Part shown: in pieces, positions 1 to 8,758 of the stretch
Numbering within the stretch: the first letter of the stretch is position 1
Layout: each line of letters starts with the position of its first letter
Assembly: GCA_045399315.1 (NCBI GenBank)
Contig: DAYVGO010000037.1
Location: 1-14,245, forward strand
Direction of reading: 5' to 3'
Source: Arsenophonus sp045399315
GTDB taxonomy: Bacteria; Pseudomonadota; Gammaproteobacteria; Enterobacterales; Enterobacteriaceae
Length of the DNA: 14,245 bases
The notes under the pieces: generated by a model
Databases searched by the model: none
What the model was told of the DNA's origin: nothing
What the model saw: only the letters and a program-made list of their open reading frames with translations
Program-made: the position numbers and the translations under genes

Positions 1-1067
1 ACTAAATATTATAGACCTAGAAAGAGCGGTAAATACTTCTGCCGATATCCAGACTCACAAATTCTGGCTTTTACTTGCACACTCTTGGACCCTGCGGGAG
101 CTTTCTGTTGCACGAGGCACAATCTAAACTGAAATGGTGCGGGCCGCAAATGACCAAAATGCAGTGCAATGTCGTGTCCATCGCCAAAATATGTCAATGA
201 TCTCATGAACTGCACTACTATAAATGTGCTGTTTGTATTGACGCCTGTACGCGCACTCAGGGTCACAACAGGCACTACTACCGTGAAGAAGAAAAATTGG
301 CCGATACCTTTTGAGGATGGCTGCGGTGTTGATCATTCAGGTAATCTTGCGGCACGTCATATTACCGTTGCCGAAACGTCGAATGCATGAGGTGTCTACT
401 GCAGCAGGACTCTTCTGCCGTGCTTCCCTCTGGGTACGCTGCGTTATTTAGCAGCGTCACCACGAAATCCTTGCATGGTGCGTGTGTGAAAATATGTCAC
501 ATAAGATTATTTGTATATGTAATAAAGCAAGATGGTAGAAATATATGCTATGCTTATATTTCTATGAAATATATGATTTAATTCCACCAACCAATGGACA
601 ACCTTAAGAAGAATTGTCGTTCAAGAGCGGTATACACAAGCATATCACATATTCAGAAGCCCAAGTTGGCGTCAAAGTTCTTGAAAGAACGGCACATACC
701 AAGTCGCCCATAGCCCGTGACAGCAGTTGGTGCAAATGCAGTTGGTGTGAAGACGTTGGCGCAAGAAAGGTTCACAGAATAGCGGACATAGCCAGTTGCA
801 TATACCTAGAGACTTATGTCTAGTGAAGCAGCATGAACTTTAATTTGGGTAATGGAACAGCGGTGCATGCGTCGGGCTACATACCGAGTTACGCGATGTG
901 CATTTCAAATACAAACCGTACAGCTATTACCACAGGCTACGCAAATCTATTTTATTACAATCCGGTTCATTTTCTCCTGAATGCGAAAGCGTTACACGGA
1001 ATATGACGTGGAATATCTGGCAATTTCGTGACCACACCATGATCCAAAAAGGTTGCATCCTTCGATC
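1..1067. other. Arthropod non-coding DNA, no gene recognised
   Basis: I see no convincing gene here. Short open frames exist on both strands between about 9 and 390, but they overlap one another antisense, lack a recognisable domain, and have no splice-flanked structure that I can defend. Base composition is like the rest of the left half of the window. The stretch may contain old, unclassified repeats. Confidence 0.5.
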
Positions 1068-1325
1068 TTTGGTATGAGCCGAACACATGACCTGTGGTGT
1101 TAATTAAGGCGAAGTAATTAATGCAGAGTTTGTGAAGACATAGTGAATTAGAGCACTCAAAGAGACCTTTCCTTTGAGTGGAACCCTCAACCTTTGGTTG
1201 AAGTCGAACCCACGACTTTTGGTGTTAATTAAAGGGAAGTAAATTAGGGCACATTTCATTGAGTTAGAATTAGTTAAGGCACCGAACGCGCGACCTTTGG
1301 TCGAATTTGAACCCGCGACCTTGCG
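1068..1325. repeat. Tick-type satellite-like direct repeat
   Basis: Two copies of a roughly 53-base unit start at 1068 and 1193, a spacing of 125 bases. Each runs 'TTTGGT', then 'GAACNCANGAC', then 'GGTGTTAATTAA', then a 'GAAGTAA(A)TTA' end. A third, partial copy from 1296 keeps 'CTTTGGTCGAA...GAACCCGCGACCTT'. The copies differ by several substitutions, so they are old. Units of this form are familiar from ixodid tick genomes; that association is from memory and not from a search. No coding role is suggested. Confidence 0.6.
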
Positions 1326-3610
1326 TTGTGTGCAACTTGTTCCTAAAATCGTTGGTCACGTCGAGGTGCTTCTGCAGACGCAGCCGCTCGGGTCGTGTGA
1401 TTACGCCATAGCGCCGCCAGGCATTGCCGCGCTTCTGCTGACGTGGCCGCGATGCTTTGGCATTCAAGCACGCAAGTATGACTAAGTGCCCCTTGAATTT
1501 TTTGGCGGCGTTACTCCTAGAGGAACCTCCTTCATTTTCCACTCCAATTCCTAAAACATTTATTACGAGTAGCAATCTTTGGCAGCATCACGCACTTTCA
1601 CGAAACTGTCTGCTTCTCCATATAGCCAATTTTTCCGCCAGCTGGGGTCACTGCGTAGTCCGTGGTCAAATCAGTACGACATCATCCTGCCGAAACAAAT
1701 ATGCGCCATTATCTTACTTAAATCGTTCTCGAACTTCATTTAACCAGTCACACATAAGGTGGCATCCGTAAAGTAAAATTCACTTTGCGAAATTACTATA
1801 TAAGCTACGTCAATAAGCATTATGTGCCGCAACGTTATATCCAATTCGATGACTTTTGACTTTTACGAGGCCGCCTTCCACAGTGCCCCGATGCTTGCTT
1901 TCGACATTTGGCAATCTTATGCGGGCATAAACATTTTACCACAGTTGAAGCCATAGTTCCACGTAAGAAGCTCCAGCCTTAGAACTATCTCGCTATTTTT
2001 TGTGTGTAAAGCGTACATCTTTGAAGCAGCTGCTTATGGCTCAGGTTTAATAATTTTACAAAAAAGCCTAGCTGGTTCTTGCGCAACGACTTTTCTTGTT
2101 CCCGGCATTTCAATCTACACTACTGAGCGCATCACCGAGGCGTTTAAGCGACGAGCTGCCTGTAGAAATTTCTGCGTGCATATTCATTCGGCTATTTAGA
2201 TTCATAGGGCATGTGAAGGGGTATATTTCTAGGCAGTGCTGCTTAATGCAATCAAATCAAATAAAATCACCGAATTTTTTTAAAGCACGATTACAACAAG
2301 ATTGATATGCAGAAGAGGGTACCAATGTCACAAGACCATACCGGGAGCTTCTGAATCACTGACTCACATCTGCTGAGTATTTGAATTTATTGTAAAGCTG
2401 CAAAGGAGTCATGTTTGACGCATGATTGTCCGCTTCTGTCATTGTCCGTGGCTTGTAAAATTTTGCGTGCTAGCTTGCCTTTACTTTTTTCCTAAAAGCT
2501 TCCTAACAGAGGGCATGACAGCATGCAGCATCTTTGGAAAGAATCTCCGCTGGGCATATCGCTTTGCGACAATTGAGTTACGAAGCTGTGAATGTTGTTA
2601 AGAATGGGACATGTGGAAACAAAGGCATTTTTCAACATTTCCCCTACATATTAGTCTAAGTGGAAATGAGAATATAATACGAATCCGCACAAAGGCTGCT
2701 GGTCTGTGCATCTGAAGGTGCAGTGTTACAGTGAAGCTTTGTGACTAGAAGAGATTGAACGCTTTCTTTGGGTGTATTTTTGTCTTTCAAACGTCTTTCA
2801 ATTTAGCCCGCTTAGGGGGCAACTTCCTGAAATCCCCCATCTGGTGAAAAAATAAAACAAATGATATTGCGCATATGCATAAGACCTTGCTATCCATGCG
2901 TCTTTTCTATCGTTTCCTCGTAAACAGAAAACGTTACTCGATCGTGCATGTCTCTGATAAACATACAGATGACTCAAATTGGGCCTCGTATGTGGCGTTC
3001 CGAGAGGCGTAGCTAATAAGTCGTTTTGTCGATCAGATCGCAAGTAGTCGTGTTTCCGGAATTTCACACTTACGATTGCAGGTATAAAGGGCCAACACAA
3101 ATTGGTGTTTATGTTGAGTTGTAAGATATTCAACATTTAAGTTATCCAAGAAACTCCATGCTTTACCTGATATGAGACCATTGCATTCAACACTTAGGGT
3201 CCAGAAATCGCATGGCATGATGAAACGGGGATGGCCAGACAGAGGTATACCAAATCATTTTGGACACGACATAGTGTGTTCTTCTCGATAGGAAGCGCAA
3301 GCACAGGAATTAAGGGATCGAAAGTTTGCGCCGTCTAACAGTCATCATTGGAGATAGGCGAAGATGCTCGGCCTACTGCAATACTTCAGCATGTAGCATA
3401 TTTGTGTTTTTTCTCTCTACTTGCTTTCACATGAAAGTTAACAAGGACAGAGAAGAAAGTATGGCAACATTGTCGAGCAGTGTGGTCGAGCTTAATGTGA
3501 GTGCCTGTCAGTGGTGATTAGTGGACTGCGCACACAATACCTCAAGTTTTGTTTCTGCCGTCCGCTCTGGTGCTCTCATTTTATTTTACTCCGATTCTGT
3601 ACAGACCAAC
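1326..3610. other. Arthropod intergenic or intronic DNA, no gene recognised
   Basis: Short open frames occur on both strands, the longest about 110 codons, but none has a recognisable domain, and several face antisense frames of equal length. The stretch lies upstream of a zinc-finger terminal exon on the plus strand, so part of it may be the last intron of that gene. The portion around 1340-1480 is more GC-rich and may be a dispersed repeat that I cannot classify. Confidence 0.4.
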
Positions 3611-3663
3611 ATATATACATAAACACATACATACATACATAGATACATACATACATACATAAA
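3611..3663. repeat. (CATA)n microsatellite
   Basis: An almost uninterrupted run of the tetranucleotide CATA follows an ATATATACAT start, with single interruptions (AAACA, AGATA). Read on the minus strand it gives an artificial Met/Tyr/Val/Cys-rich open frame that should not be taken for a gene. Confidence 0.9.
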
Positions 3664-3767
3664 CCTGAGGAGAGCTGCATACAAATGATTGTGCCAAGCC
3701 TTAGTGTGGGAAAGTACTGCAGAGAACAAGTAGCAACAGCACCGTAGGTACTTACAGCAAATGAAGC

Positions 3768-3782
3768 AGAGAGAGAGAGAGA
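3768..3782. repeat. Short (GA)n tract
   Basis: A 15-base AG/GA run precedes the zinc-finger exon by about 190 bases. It is a simple-sequence tract typical of arthropod introns, with no functional inference. Confidence 0.8.
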
Positions 3783-3960
3783 ACCCCTTAATAAAAGGCA
3801 GAGATTTTAGCCAGCGTTCACTGCTCAGTGTCAATCTAGTAAAGATGCTGTCAACTACTTGCGCATCACCTCCTGCCTGCGCTCATGTGTTACGTTACCC
3901 TGTATGTGCAAGAGATACAGGCCATCTGATCAGCCTTGCTGTTTTGCAACGAGTCGCATC

Positions 3961-3973
3961 TTCTGTCTTGCAG
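3961..3973 (+). promoter_or_regulatory. Predicted 3' splice site (acceptor)
   Basis: The sequence TTCTGTCTTGCAG, a pyrimidine-rich tract ending in CAG, sits just upstream of the zinc-finger coding exon. The downstream frame is open from here through to the stop at 4377, and the junction falls one base into a codon of that frame. This fits a terminal exon better than an intronless gene starting at the upstream ATG at 3859, because no recognisable protein sequence lies between 3859 and 3973. Confidence 0.55.
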
Positions 3974-4377
3974 GTTCTGCTAGACTGCTACAGCACAGCG
4001 CTGATCAGCTTGGTGATGGCGCGTCTACCAGACAAGTAGGGCTGCATTGCTCCCTCTTTCCAACTAGTGGGAGTGACCTGAGCTACCATGAGAGTGTGCA
4101 TGGTAATGAACGGTTCACATGTGGTTACTGCAAAAAGGTCTTCAAGAAGAGGGGAGCCCTGACCGTTCACCTCCGCATCCACACCGGTGAGAAGCCATTC
4201 CAGTGTCACCTGTGCCCCAGGAACTTCACGCAAAGGTCCACTCTCATGTATCACATGCGAACACACACTGGGGAAAAGCCTTATCAGTGCCGCTATTGCC
4301 CCAGGGCCTTTTCACGAAAGATGCTGCAGAAAAACCATGAGCGCAGGAAGCATTTGGAGCATTTGACCACTTTTTGA
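3974..4377 (+). CDS. C2H2 zinc-finger protein, terminal exon
   Basis: This is the last coding exon of a nuclear zinc-finger protein, probably a sequence-specific DNA-binding regulator. Three classical fingers follow one another: CGYC...HLRIH (about 4120-4180), CHLC...HMRTH (about 4204-4264) and CRYC...HERRKH (about 4288-4353). The first two have the C-X2-C-X12-H-X3-H spacing, the third C-X2-C-X12-H-X4-H. They are joined by the conserved TGEKPF and TGEKPY linkers, and the protein ends in LEHLTTF just after the third finger. Upstream, at about 4045-4098, a fourth finger is decayed: the second Cys and both His remain (HC, then 12 residues, then HESVH), but the first Cys position is Gly. The start chosen is a predicted acceptor, so upstream exons lie outside the window or are unrecognised. 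The DNA target cannot be read from the sequence. Confidence 0.85.
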
Positions 4378-6420
4378 AGATGCTTGCCACCATTTGCTGG
4401 CATTTTTTGTGACATGGCTCAATGGTTGACTTTGGGAGGCATGTGCGTCTACTTTTATTTGCTGTGATGCATTTGCCAAAAAATAAGATATGTCTGTTCA
4501 TTTTTCAGGACAAATTGCAATGTTTACCCCTAAAGTGAAGGTTTATAAAGCAGTGTCTTAGAAAAAGCTAAATAATTGCCACAACCAGTTAGCCCTTGTT
4601 CAAGAGGTATAGCAAGTACTTTCCCATAAGACAGCCCATGTTCTTCACTGAATATCTATGCTAAGGGCCAATGTTGCAAAATATCTACTTTCTTTTTGTT
4701 CCTGTGCTTTGAAAACTTCCACAGTTAGCTGTTCCTATCCTGCAACACTTAAGCATTTCATGAAGCATGGACATGGACTGTGTAATTAGAGGCCTGATTA
4801 ACAATGCATTATGATGTAGGTAGCTGCCACTAGGTAAAAGACTTTTGTAGCAAAACTATCCCAGTATGAAAGCTGTTGCAATTAATTTCCTGAGCTTAGT
4901 ACTATCATTCCCATGTCCCCTTCTTTAAGTGATTATAAGAGCCTCAAACATGGGAACTGTGTTCCACAACATTACTACAGGCTGCTGAGGGCAATTTTTG
5001 GACATATGTTTAAGAATTATATGCTAGATAATGTGTTCATGTCATTGGGGAAACAACCTTGATACATATTGTTTGTCTAATATCTGGCACAGTGTTGCTT
5101 GGCTATGAAAAATGACGACGTCCATTTTCCCCGTGAATTTGCAATGGTTGCACATCCTTGGTGCGTTCCTGACTGGTGTAGTTTGACCTCATAACAAATG
5201 TGAGGCCACAGACTTCCTGAGTAGAGCCTTATGGATGACACTTTCATTTCCAAGATCACGCACACAACAGTAGCAGCAAGTAAGTGCATATCAAATAGAT
5301 AACAGTGACAAGAGGTGGTGCCGGTGTTTCCGTTGGTCACTCGACAAGCTTTTCCTGGTGCATTGCAGAGCCTTTTCAAGTGACTTCCTTGTGTGTAGCA
5401 GCATATTGCAGTGGCACGAAGGGGCAAGATTTTCTGTTTCTGTCTTGTTTGACGTGGGTTGAGGTGAAGGGTGCTGCAGGGAGTATATTGACTGCACAAA
5501 AACGAAAATTTTGCTTTGAAGAGAGTCTGCCACATGATTCTAACCTTCTTCTGGAAGTGCGAAGTGTCCTTAGTGGCAATCTGTCTCTTACTTCTTGTGC
5601 ATAAACCGCAAAGGAAGGAATGAAGTCAAGCAATTTACAAATACAGGACTGGTGTGGCAAGCACAGAGAAAGAGCATTAATTGGAGACCGTTTGTAGATG
5701 TTTTTGTTTGTACTGAAGTATCGGAACATCACCCTGTCGTGCTGTGGACTTACTGGATGGTGATGGCGACAGTGATCGTGATTAGTGTGCACAGAGTGCC
5801 TGTGTCTATTACGAACACTGTGTAAGTGCTAGTACCTTGCAGCTTGAAGGAGCTGTCGGATCTGTGTGCTGTTTATCATCCACACACAGTGAAGCGGGTA
5901 GAAGTGTTACTCTTTACCTCAATTATTGGTTTTCTACCCCCTGTCCTCTCTTGCCCTCACCCTTATATATAAATAGTTTACCCACCCTCCTTTGCATTCA
6001 CAAAGAACTTATCTGCCCTCCCTCACTCTCACCCTCAGATTAAAGAGCCTACCTTCCTTCTCTTACCTGTGGTTTGTTACAATTTCATACCATTTACTCA
6101 CCTAGTGAGGTTAGTTGACAATTATGATTGTCTGCCATGCCATTACAACTGTCGAAGTGTGCCGCATTGCTTTGCTTATATGGACATTGGCTAAACTAGC
6201 TGACTAAACCTAAAAATTAAGCCATCCGCAATGCTCGCATTGTTTCATCAAGTTGCTGGGATTTCAAAACGGAGAGCTTGTTGGCATTTGTGGTGGGATA
6301 CTATTAAACTATCTGTTATACTAATCAACTACCCTGTTGTGCTTATTTGAGATTATTAGCATGACACTATAGATGTTATAAGCTAAAATATTTAAGTTGC
6401 ATGCTTACTGTAAATAAAAT
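4378..6420 (+). other. Probable 3' UTR and flank of the zinc-finger gene
   Basis: About 2 kb follow the TGA at 4375-4377 without a recognisable gene. A canonical AATAAA poly(A) signal occurs at 6413-6418; I see no good canonical signal closer to the stop codon. A pyrimidine-rich patch lies at about 5935-6065. Open frames of up to about 138 codons occur on both strands but are mutually overlapping and featureless. The true 3' end cannot be fixed from sequence alone. Confidence 0.35.
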
Positions 6421-6954
6421 CCCTCTACCAGTGTTGCCATGTGCCAGCTGAAACAAAAAGTAAATCAGTTTTCGTACTGTAATTGAGCTTTAGCTATATT
6501 TATGTAATGTATTTTCTTCTTTTTCATGTTGCCATCTCTAGGTCAAAAAACACTATCAATGCCCGAGAAGCCTCAAACCTCAAGTTTTTGGCCCTCTCTA
6601 ATCAGAGAAAGAAAAGGTAAATTCCAGAAAGCTTCTTTCGGATAAAGGAGCATGCTTAGTTGTGGTAATTGGTGAAAAAAAAAACAAGAAACATCAGAGT
6701 GATGTCAAAAAGTCACCATCCCTGTTCCCACTTTCATTGCTGTCACAGCTTACATCAACAGCCATTTTTACAACTGAGGTCAGTTACAAATATGGGCGTC
6801 AGTGTACATCGGAGCTCAAGAGCCTTCCTGCCAGTGCGCTTCAAAACTTTAGTCCTCAAACCCATCATGCATGTGGTCTAAGTGACTTCTCTGCACTTCA
6901 GCCATGGCGACGTTCAACAAACTTACAGTTTCATCGCTGCACCCGGGGCTGAGG

Positions 6955-7410
6955 TGAGTGGAGGCGGTGCTGTTCAGACAATTACAAACTGGTTCCATAC
7001 CCACCCCAGTATTAATAAATCATCTGTACCCGAAAGTATATGTGAGTGATGTGTGCCGCGTGTGCCAGCGGGAAAGGGCCACCCTGACGCATATCCTATG
7101 GGATTGCACCATGCTCGCCGACGAAGGTTTGACAAGTACAACGATTCCGCCATGACTCGCGGCTGCTACAGAAGGCTACGACCACGAAATCCGAACGCGG
7201 GCCCTCCAAAAGGTCTCGGCGGCTCTTGAAAGACAAAGGCCGATCAAAACCGTAGGAACGTTGCCCCTCACACAAACAAACCGCGGGAGCAACACCCGCG
7301 GGAGTTGAGTAGAGACAACCCGCTGAGAAGACATCAGGGCGCGCGTCGCGGCGCCATTTAGTCATGATGTCGTTCTGCAGGCCACTAAATAAAGCTGTTT
7401 CTCTCTCTCA
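6955..7410 (+). mobile_element. 3' end of a degraded LINE (non-LTR retrotransposon)
   Basis: The open frame at 6958-7155 reads as the C-terminal end of a non-LTR retrotransposon polyprotein. It has a Leu-rich start (LFRQLQTGSIPTPVLINHLYP), then a zinc-knuckle-like motif CRVCQRERATLTHILWDC, of the type C-X2-C...H-X4-C that closes many arthropod LINE ORF2 proteins. After the stop comes a GC-rich tail, then AATAAA at 7388-7393 and a TTTCTCTCTCTC run ending near 7409, which I recall as a common 3' end of tick LINEs. The reverse transcriptase domain itself is absent, so this is a 5'-truncated dead copy. The clade is uncertain. Confidence 0.7.
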
Positions 7411-7741
7411 ACGTAACATAGCCGCAGGTAAAGCTAAGTTTGAAACAAATTCATTGAACGAACTATTAACGGTAGTTCATATTTGATTCATGCTGTTTGC
7501 ATTATATGGATACAAAAATAATTGAAGCCTCAGTCTATTGAGAATGCACAGACCGTATTAGGCGATATGTCTTGGTTTATTGATTGAAATAATAATGCTT
7601 TCAAAGGTAAAACAAGCCATGTTCTCTTCAGCTTCATTACTAATCACAAAAATGCTCCAACACCAGGGAAATCTAAACCACCCACTAGAGCTGGCTTTTA
7701 TATTAGAACGTTATATAAGGAGAGAATTATTGCCCATTTAA
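7411..7741. other. AT-rich interval containing the probable left arthropod/bacterial junction
   Basis: There is no gene and no recognisable repeat. The first ~30 bases after the LINE tail are ambiguous; from about 7440 the sequence becomes clearly AT-rich and stays so into the bacterial LuxR-like remnant that ends at 7742. The junction is therefore somewhere between 7410 and 7742. I found no obvious target-site duplication or att-like repeat shared with the right end. Confidence 0.45.
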
Positions 7742-8279
7742 CTATAACAATCCCTTTATTATAAAAGGCGTGAAGCAATTATCAAATCCTTCAGCTACAC
7801 TATAATCTTTAAGTTGTTTTCGTGAATGAATATTAATTTTGTTACATGTCTGTCTTATTATTTGCTCTACAACACAAGAATATATACATAACCTCAATGC
7901 TACCTCTTGATTAGTGAATAGCTTCATCGCGAAAAAAAGCACATTAGGTTCTTCAGTCGCAAATAAATCATTCCGTTGGTGGTTTGTTAAATAAGAGGCG
8001 ATGGTAAGGTTTTTAAAGAAATATTTTAACAATAATACGGGGGTTATTTGTCTGCCATGAATAATAGTCCCTGCAATTTTATTCTGAGTGTAATAGGAAA
8101 ATGCTTGAAGGAAAAACGACTCAAGCATTCTCTCTTTTTTTTGAGAAGTTAGTGTTAATATAAAATATTTGTTTGCCTGATTTATGAACAATTTCTGAAT
8201 AGTCTTGAAGTATATCAGCACTTTCACTCCATGATGCCGGACATTTAGTGTCTCGTTTCCCTTCGATATTGAAATTCAT
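7742..8279 (-). pseudogene. LuxR-type transcriptional regulator remnant
   Basis: The protein can be followed from ATG at 8279 (MNFNIEGKRD...) in one frame until a stop at 8121-8123. A slip in an A8 run at about 8134-8141 then joins it to a second frame that runs (…RMLESFFLQAFSYY…) to TAG at 7742. The C-terminus resembles a GerE/LuxR helix-turn-helix: LFTNQEVALRL matches the usual first helix with its Thr-x-x-Glu-Val pattern, and VVEQII...KINIHSRKQL matches the recognition and dimerisation helices. About 16 residues that should lie between them, the scaffold helix and turn (typically KEIAxxLxIS), are missing. The end, AEGFDNCFTPFIIKG, resembles the tail of enterobacterial LuxR-like regulators. 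Two lesions make a working regulator unlikely. The N-terminal ligand domain is not identified. It is divergent from rha. Confidence 0.5.
8240..8256. repeat. Imperfect palindrome, copy 1 (GACATT-T-AGTGTC)
   Basis: GACATTTAGTGTCTCGT lies within the 5' coding end of the LuxR-like remnant. Its GACA/TGTC arms surround a 5-base centre. A near-identical copy, with two mismatches in 17, lies 86 bases to the right. A paired dyad on either side of a regulator's start could be an operator, but this is inference from position only. Confidence 0.35.
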
Positions 8280-8325
8280 TGTAAAGAAGAATTAGGAAAC
8301 ATAGACTTAATAGCGTAAATAGAAC

Positions 8326-8342
8326 GACATTCAGTGTCTTGT
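8326..8342. repeat. Imperfect palindrome, copy 2 (GACATT-C-AGTGTC)
   Basis: GACATTCAGTGTCTTGT is the second copy of the dyad at 8240-8256. It sits 47-63 bases upstream of the LuxR-like start codon at 8279, where a promoter operator would be expected. Together the copies could allow cooperative autoregulation; this is not proven. Confidence 0.35.
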
Positions 8343-8430
8343 ATACACCAACGATTCACTTTTCACCATAAATTGGATAAGATGATTTAGCAGTACAATA
8401 TCAATATTCATGATTGACATATTAAAACGA

Positions 8431-8446
8431 GTTAATAATTATTAAC
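8431..8446. promoter_or_regulatory. Perfect 16-bp palindrome, possible operator
   Basis: GTTAATAATTATTAAC is an exact 16-base palindrome in the intergenic region between the divergent LuxR-like and rha genes, 51 bases upstream of the -35 box at 8498. A TTGACA at 8414-8419 lies just before it, without a good -10 at normal spacing. In AT-rich DNA such a palindrome may arise by chance, so the operator reading is tentative. Confidence 0.3.
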
Positions 8447-8497
8447 GAAAAGTAGTGCACTTTTTAGCGAAATAAAAGTGACAACTAAAAATTAAAA

Positions 8498-8527
8498 TTG
8501 ACAAAAGAAGAAATATAGTGCTATAGT
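8498..8527 (+). promoter_or_regulatory. Sigma70-like promoter
   Basis: A consensus -35 TTGACA (8498-8503) is separated by 18 bases from TATAGT (8522-8527), one mismatch from the -10 consensus. Transcription would start near 8534. It points at the hairpin-rich segment ending in a terminator at 8611 and, with read-through, at the leader and rha gene. Confidence 0.5.
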
Positions 8528-8533
8528 TGAACT

Positions 8534-8611
8534 GTATCTGAAAAATTAGATGTCGGGTATTCAAACCCATATTAGTAACCGCGTCATATGCACGCAGCGA
8601 GCGTGTTTTTT
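8534..8611 (+). ncRNA. Candidate ~78-nt three-hairpin small RNA
   Basis: The interval runs from the predicted start of the 8498-8527 promoter to the end of an intrinsic terminator. It contains no open frame of note. Three small hairpins follow: ATCT/AGAT (8536-8539 with 8548-8551), GGGT/ACCC (8555-8558 with 8565-8568), and the terminator stem. It could be a stand-alone phage small RNA or an attenuator in the leader of rha. The second hairpin faintly resembles a tRNA T-arm, but no complete tRNA can be folded. Confidence 0.3.
8591..8611 (+). terminator. Rho-independent terminator
   Basis: Stem CACGC (8591-8595) pairs with GCGTG (8601-8605) around an AGCGA loop and is followed at once by six T (8606-8611). 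Stem GC content and T-tract placement fit a bacterial intrinsic terminator on the plus strand. It lies between the promoter at 8498 and the rha leader, so it either ends a small RNA or attenuates rha transcription. Confidence 0.55.
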
Positions 8612-8644
8612 AATGTCGTAGTCTAGATTCAATTCAATGGTGGG

Positions 8645-8725
8645 CTGAATGGGGTAGCTGAAAAGCTGACCGGCTGGTTCATCCTCTTTCAGTTCACCAG
8701 CAGAGAATGTGAAAACTCCGGTTGG
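8645..8725 (+). ncRNA. C4-antisense-RNA-like leader of rha
   Basis: The leader can form a three-way structure: a closing stem GGGGT (8651-8655) with ACTCC (8715-8719), a hairpin AGCT-GAAA-AGCT (8656-8667), and a hairpin GCTGGT (8673-8678) with ACCAGC (8696-8701). Size, layout and the AGAGAA segment before the closing strand recall the C4 antisense RNA of phages P1, P4 and P7, which represses icd/ant by pairing with its ribosome-binding region. Supporting this, TGACC (8667-8671) and TGGTT (8675-8679) are complementary to GGTCA (8752-8756) and AACCA (8742-8746), which surround the rha Shine-Dalgarno. C4 is known to occur upstream of phage antirepressor-type genes, and rha fits that context. The family assignment is from memory of the structure, not a covariance-model search. 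Confidence 0.42.
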
Positions 8726-8748
8726 CGATTAGTTTAAATACAACCATC

Positions 8749-8753
8749 GGAGG
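8749..8753 (+). promoter_or_regulatory. Shine-Dalgarno site of rha
   Basis: GGAGG lies five bases before the ATG at 8759. It decides the start of the rha frame and is a plainly bacterial signal within a sequence whose left half is arthropod. It can be sequestered by CTCCG at 8716-8720 in the leader. Confidence 0.75.
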
Positions 8754-8758
8754 TCAAT

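Noticed and set aside
1270..1575. 101-codon minus-strand frame
   Set aside because: It overlaps the satellite repeat and two plus-strand frames of similar length, with no recognisable domain.
3586..3834. 82-codon minus-strand frame rich in Met, Tyr, Val and Cys
   Set aside because: Its C-terminal half is only the translation of the CATA microsatellite.
5077..5825. Several overlapping open frames of 76-152 codons on both strands
   Set aside because: They overlap antisense, have no domain or splice pattern, and lie in the likely 3' UTR of the zinc-finger gene.
8531..8582. Possible tRNA remnant or phage attachment site (GGGTATTCAAACCC resembles a T-arm)
   Set aside because: The stem is only 4 bp with the wrong loop length, and no acceptor stem or D-arm can be folded. 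It is better read as part of the promoter-to-terminator unit.
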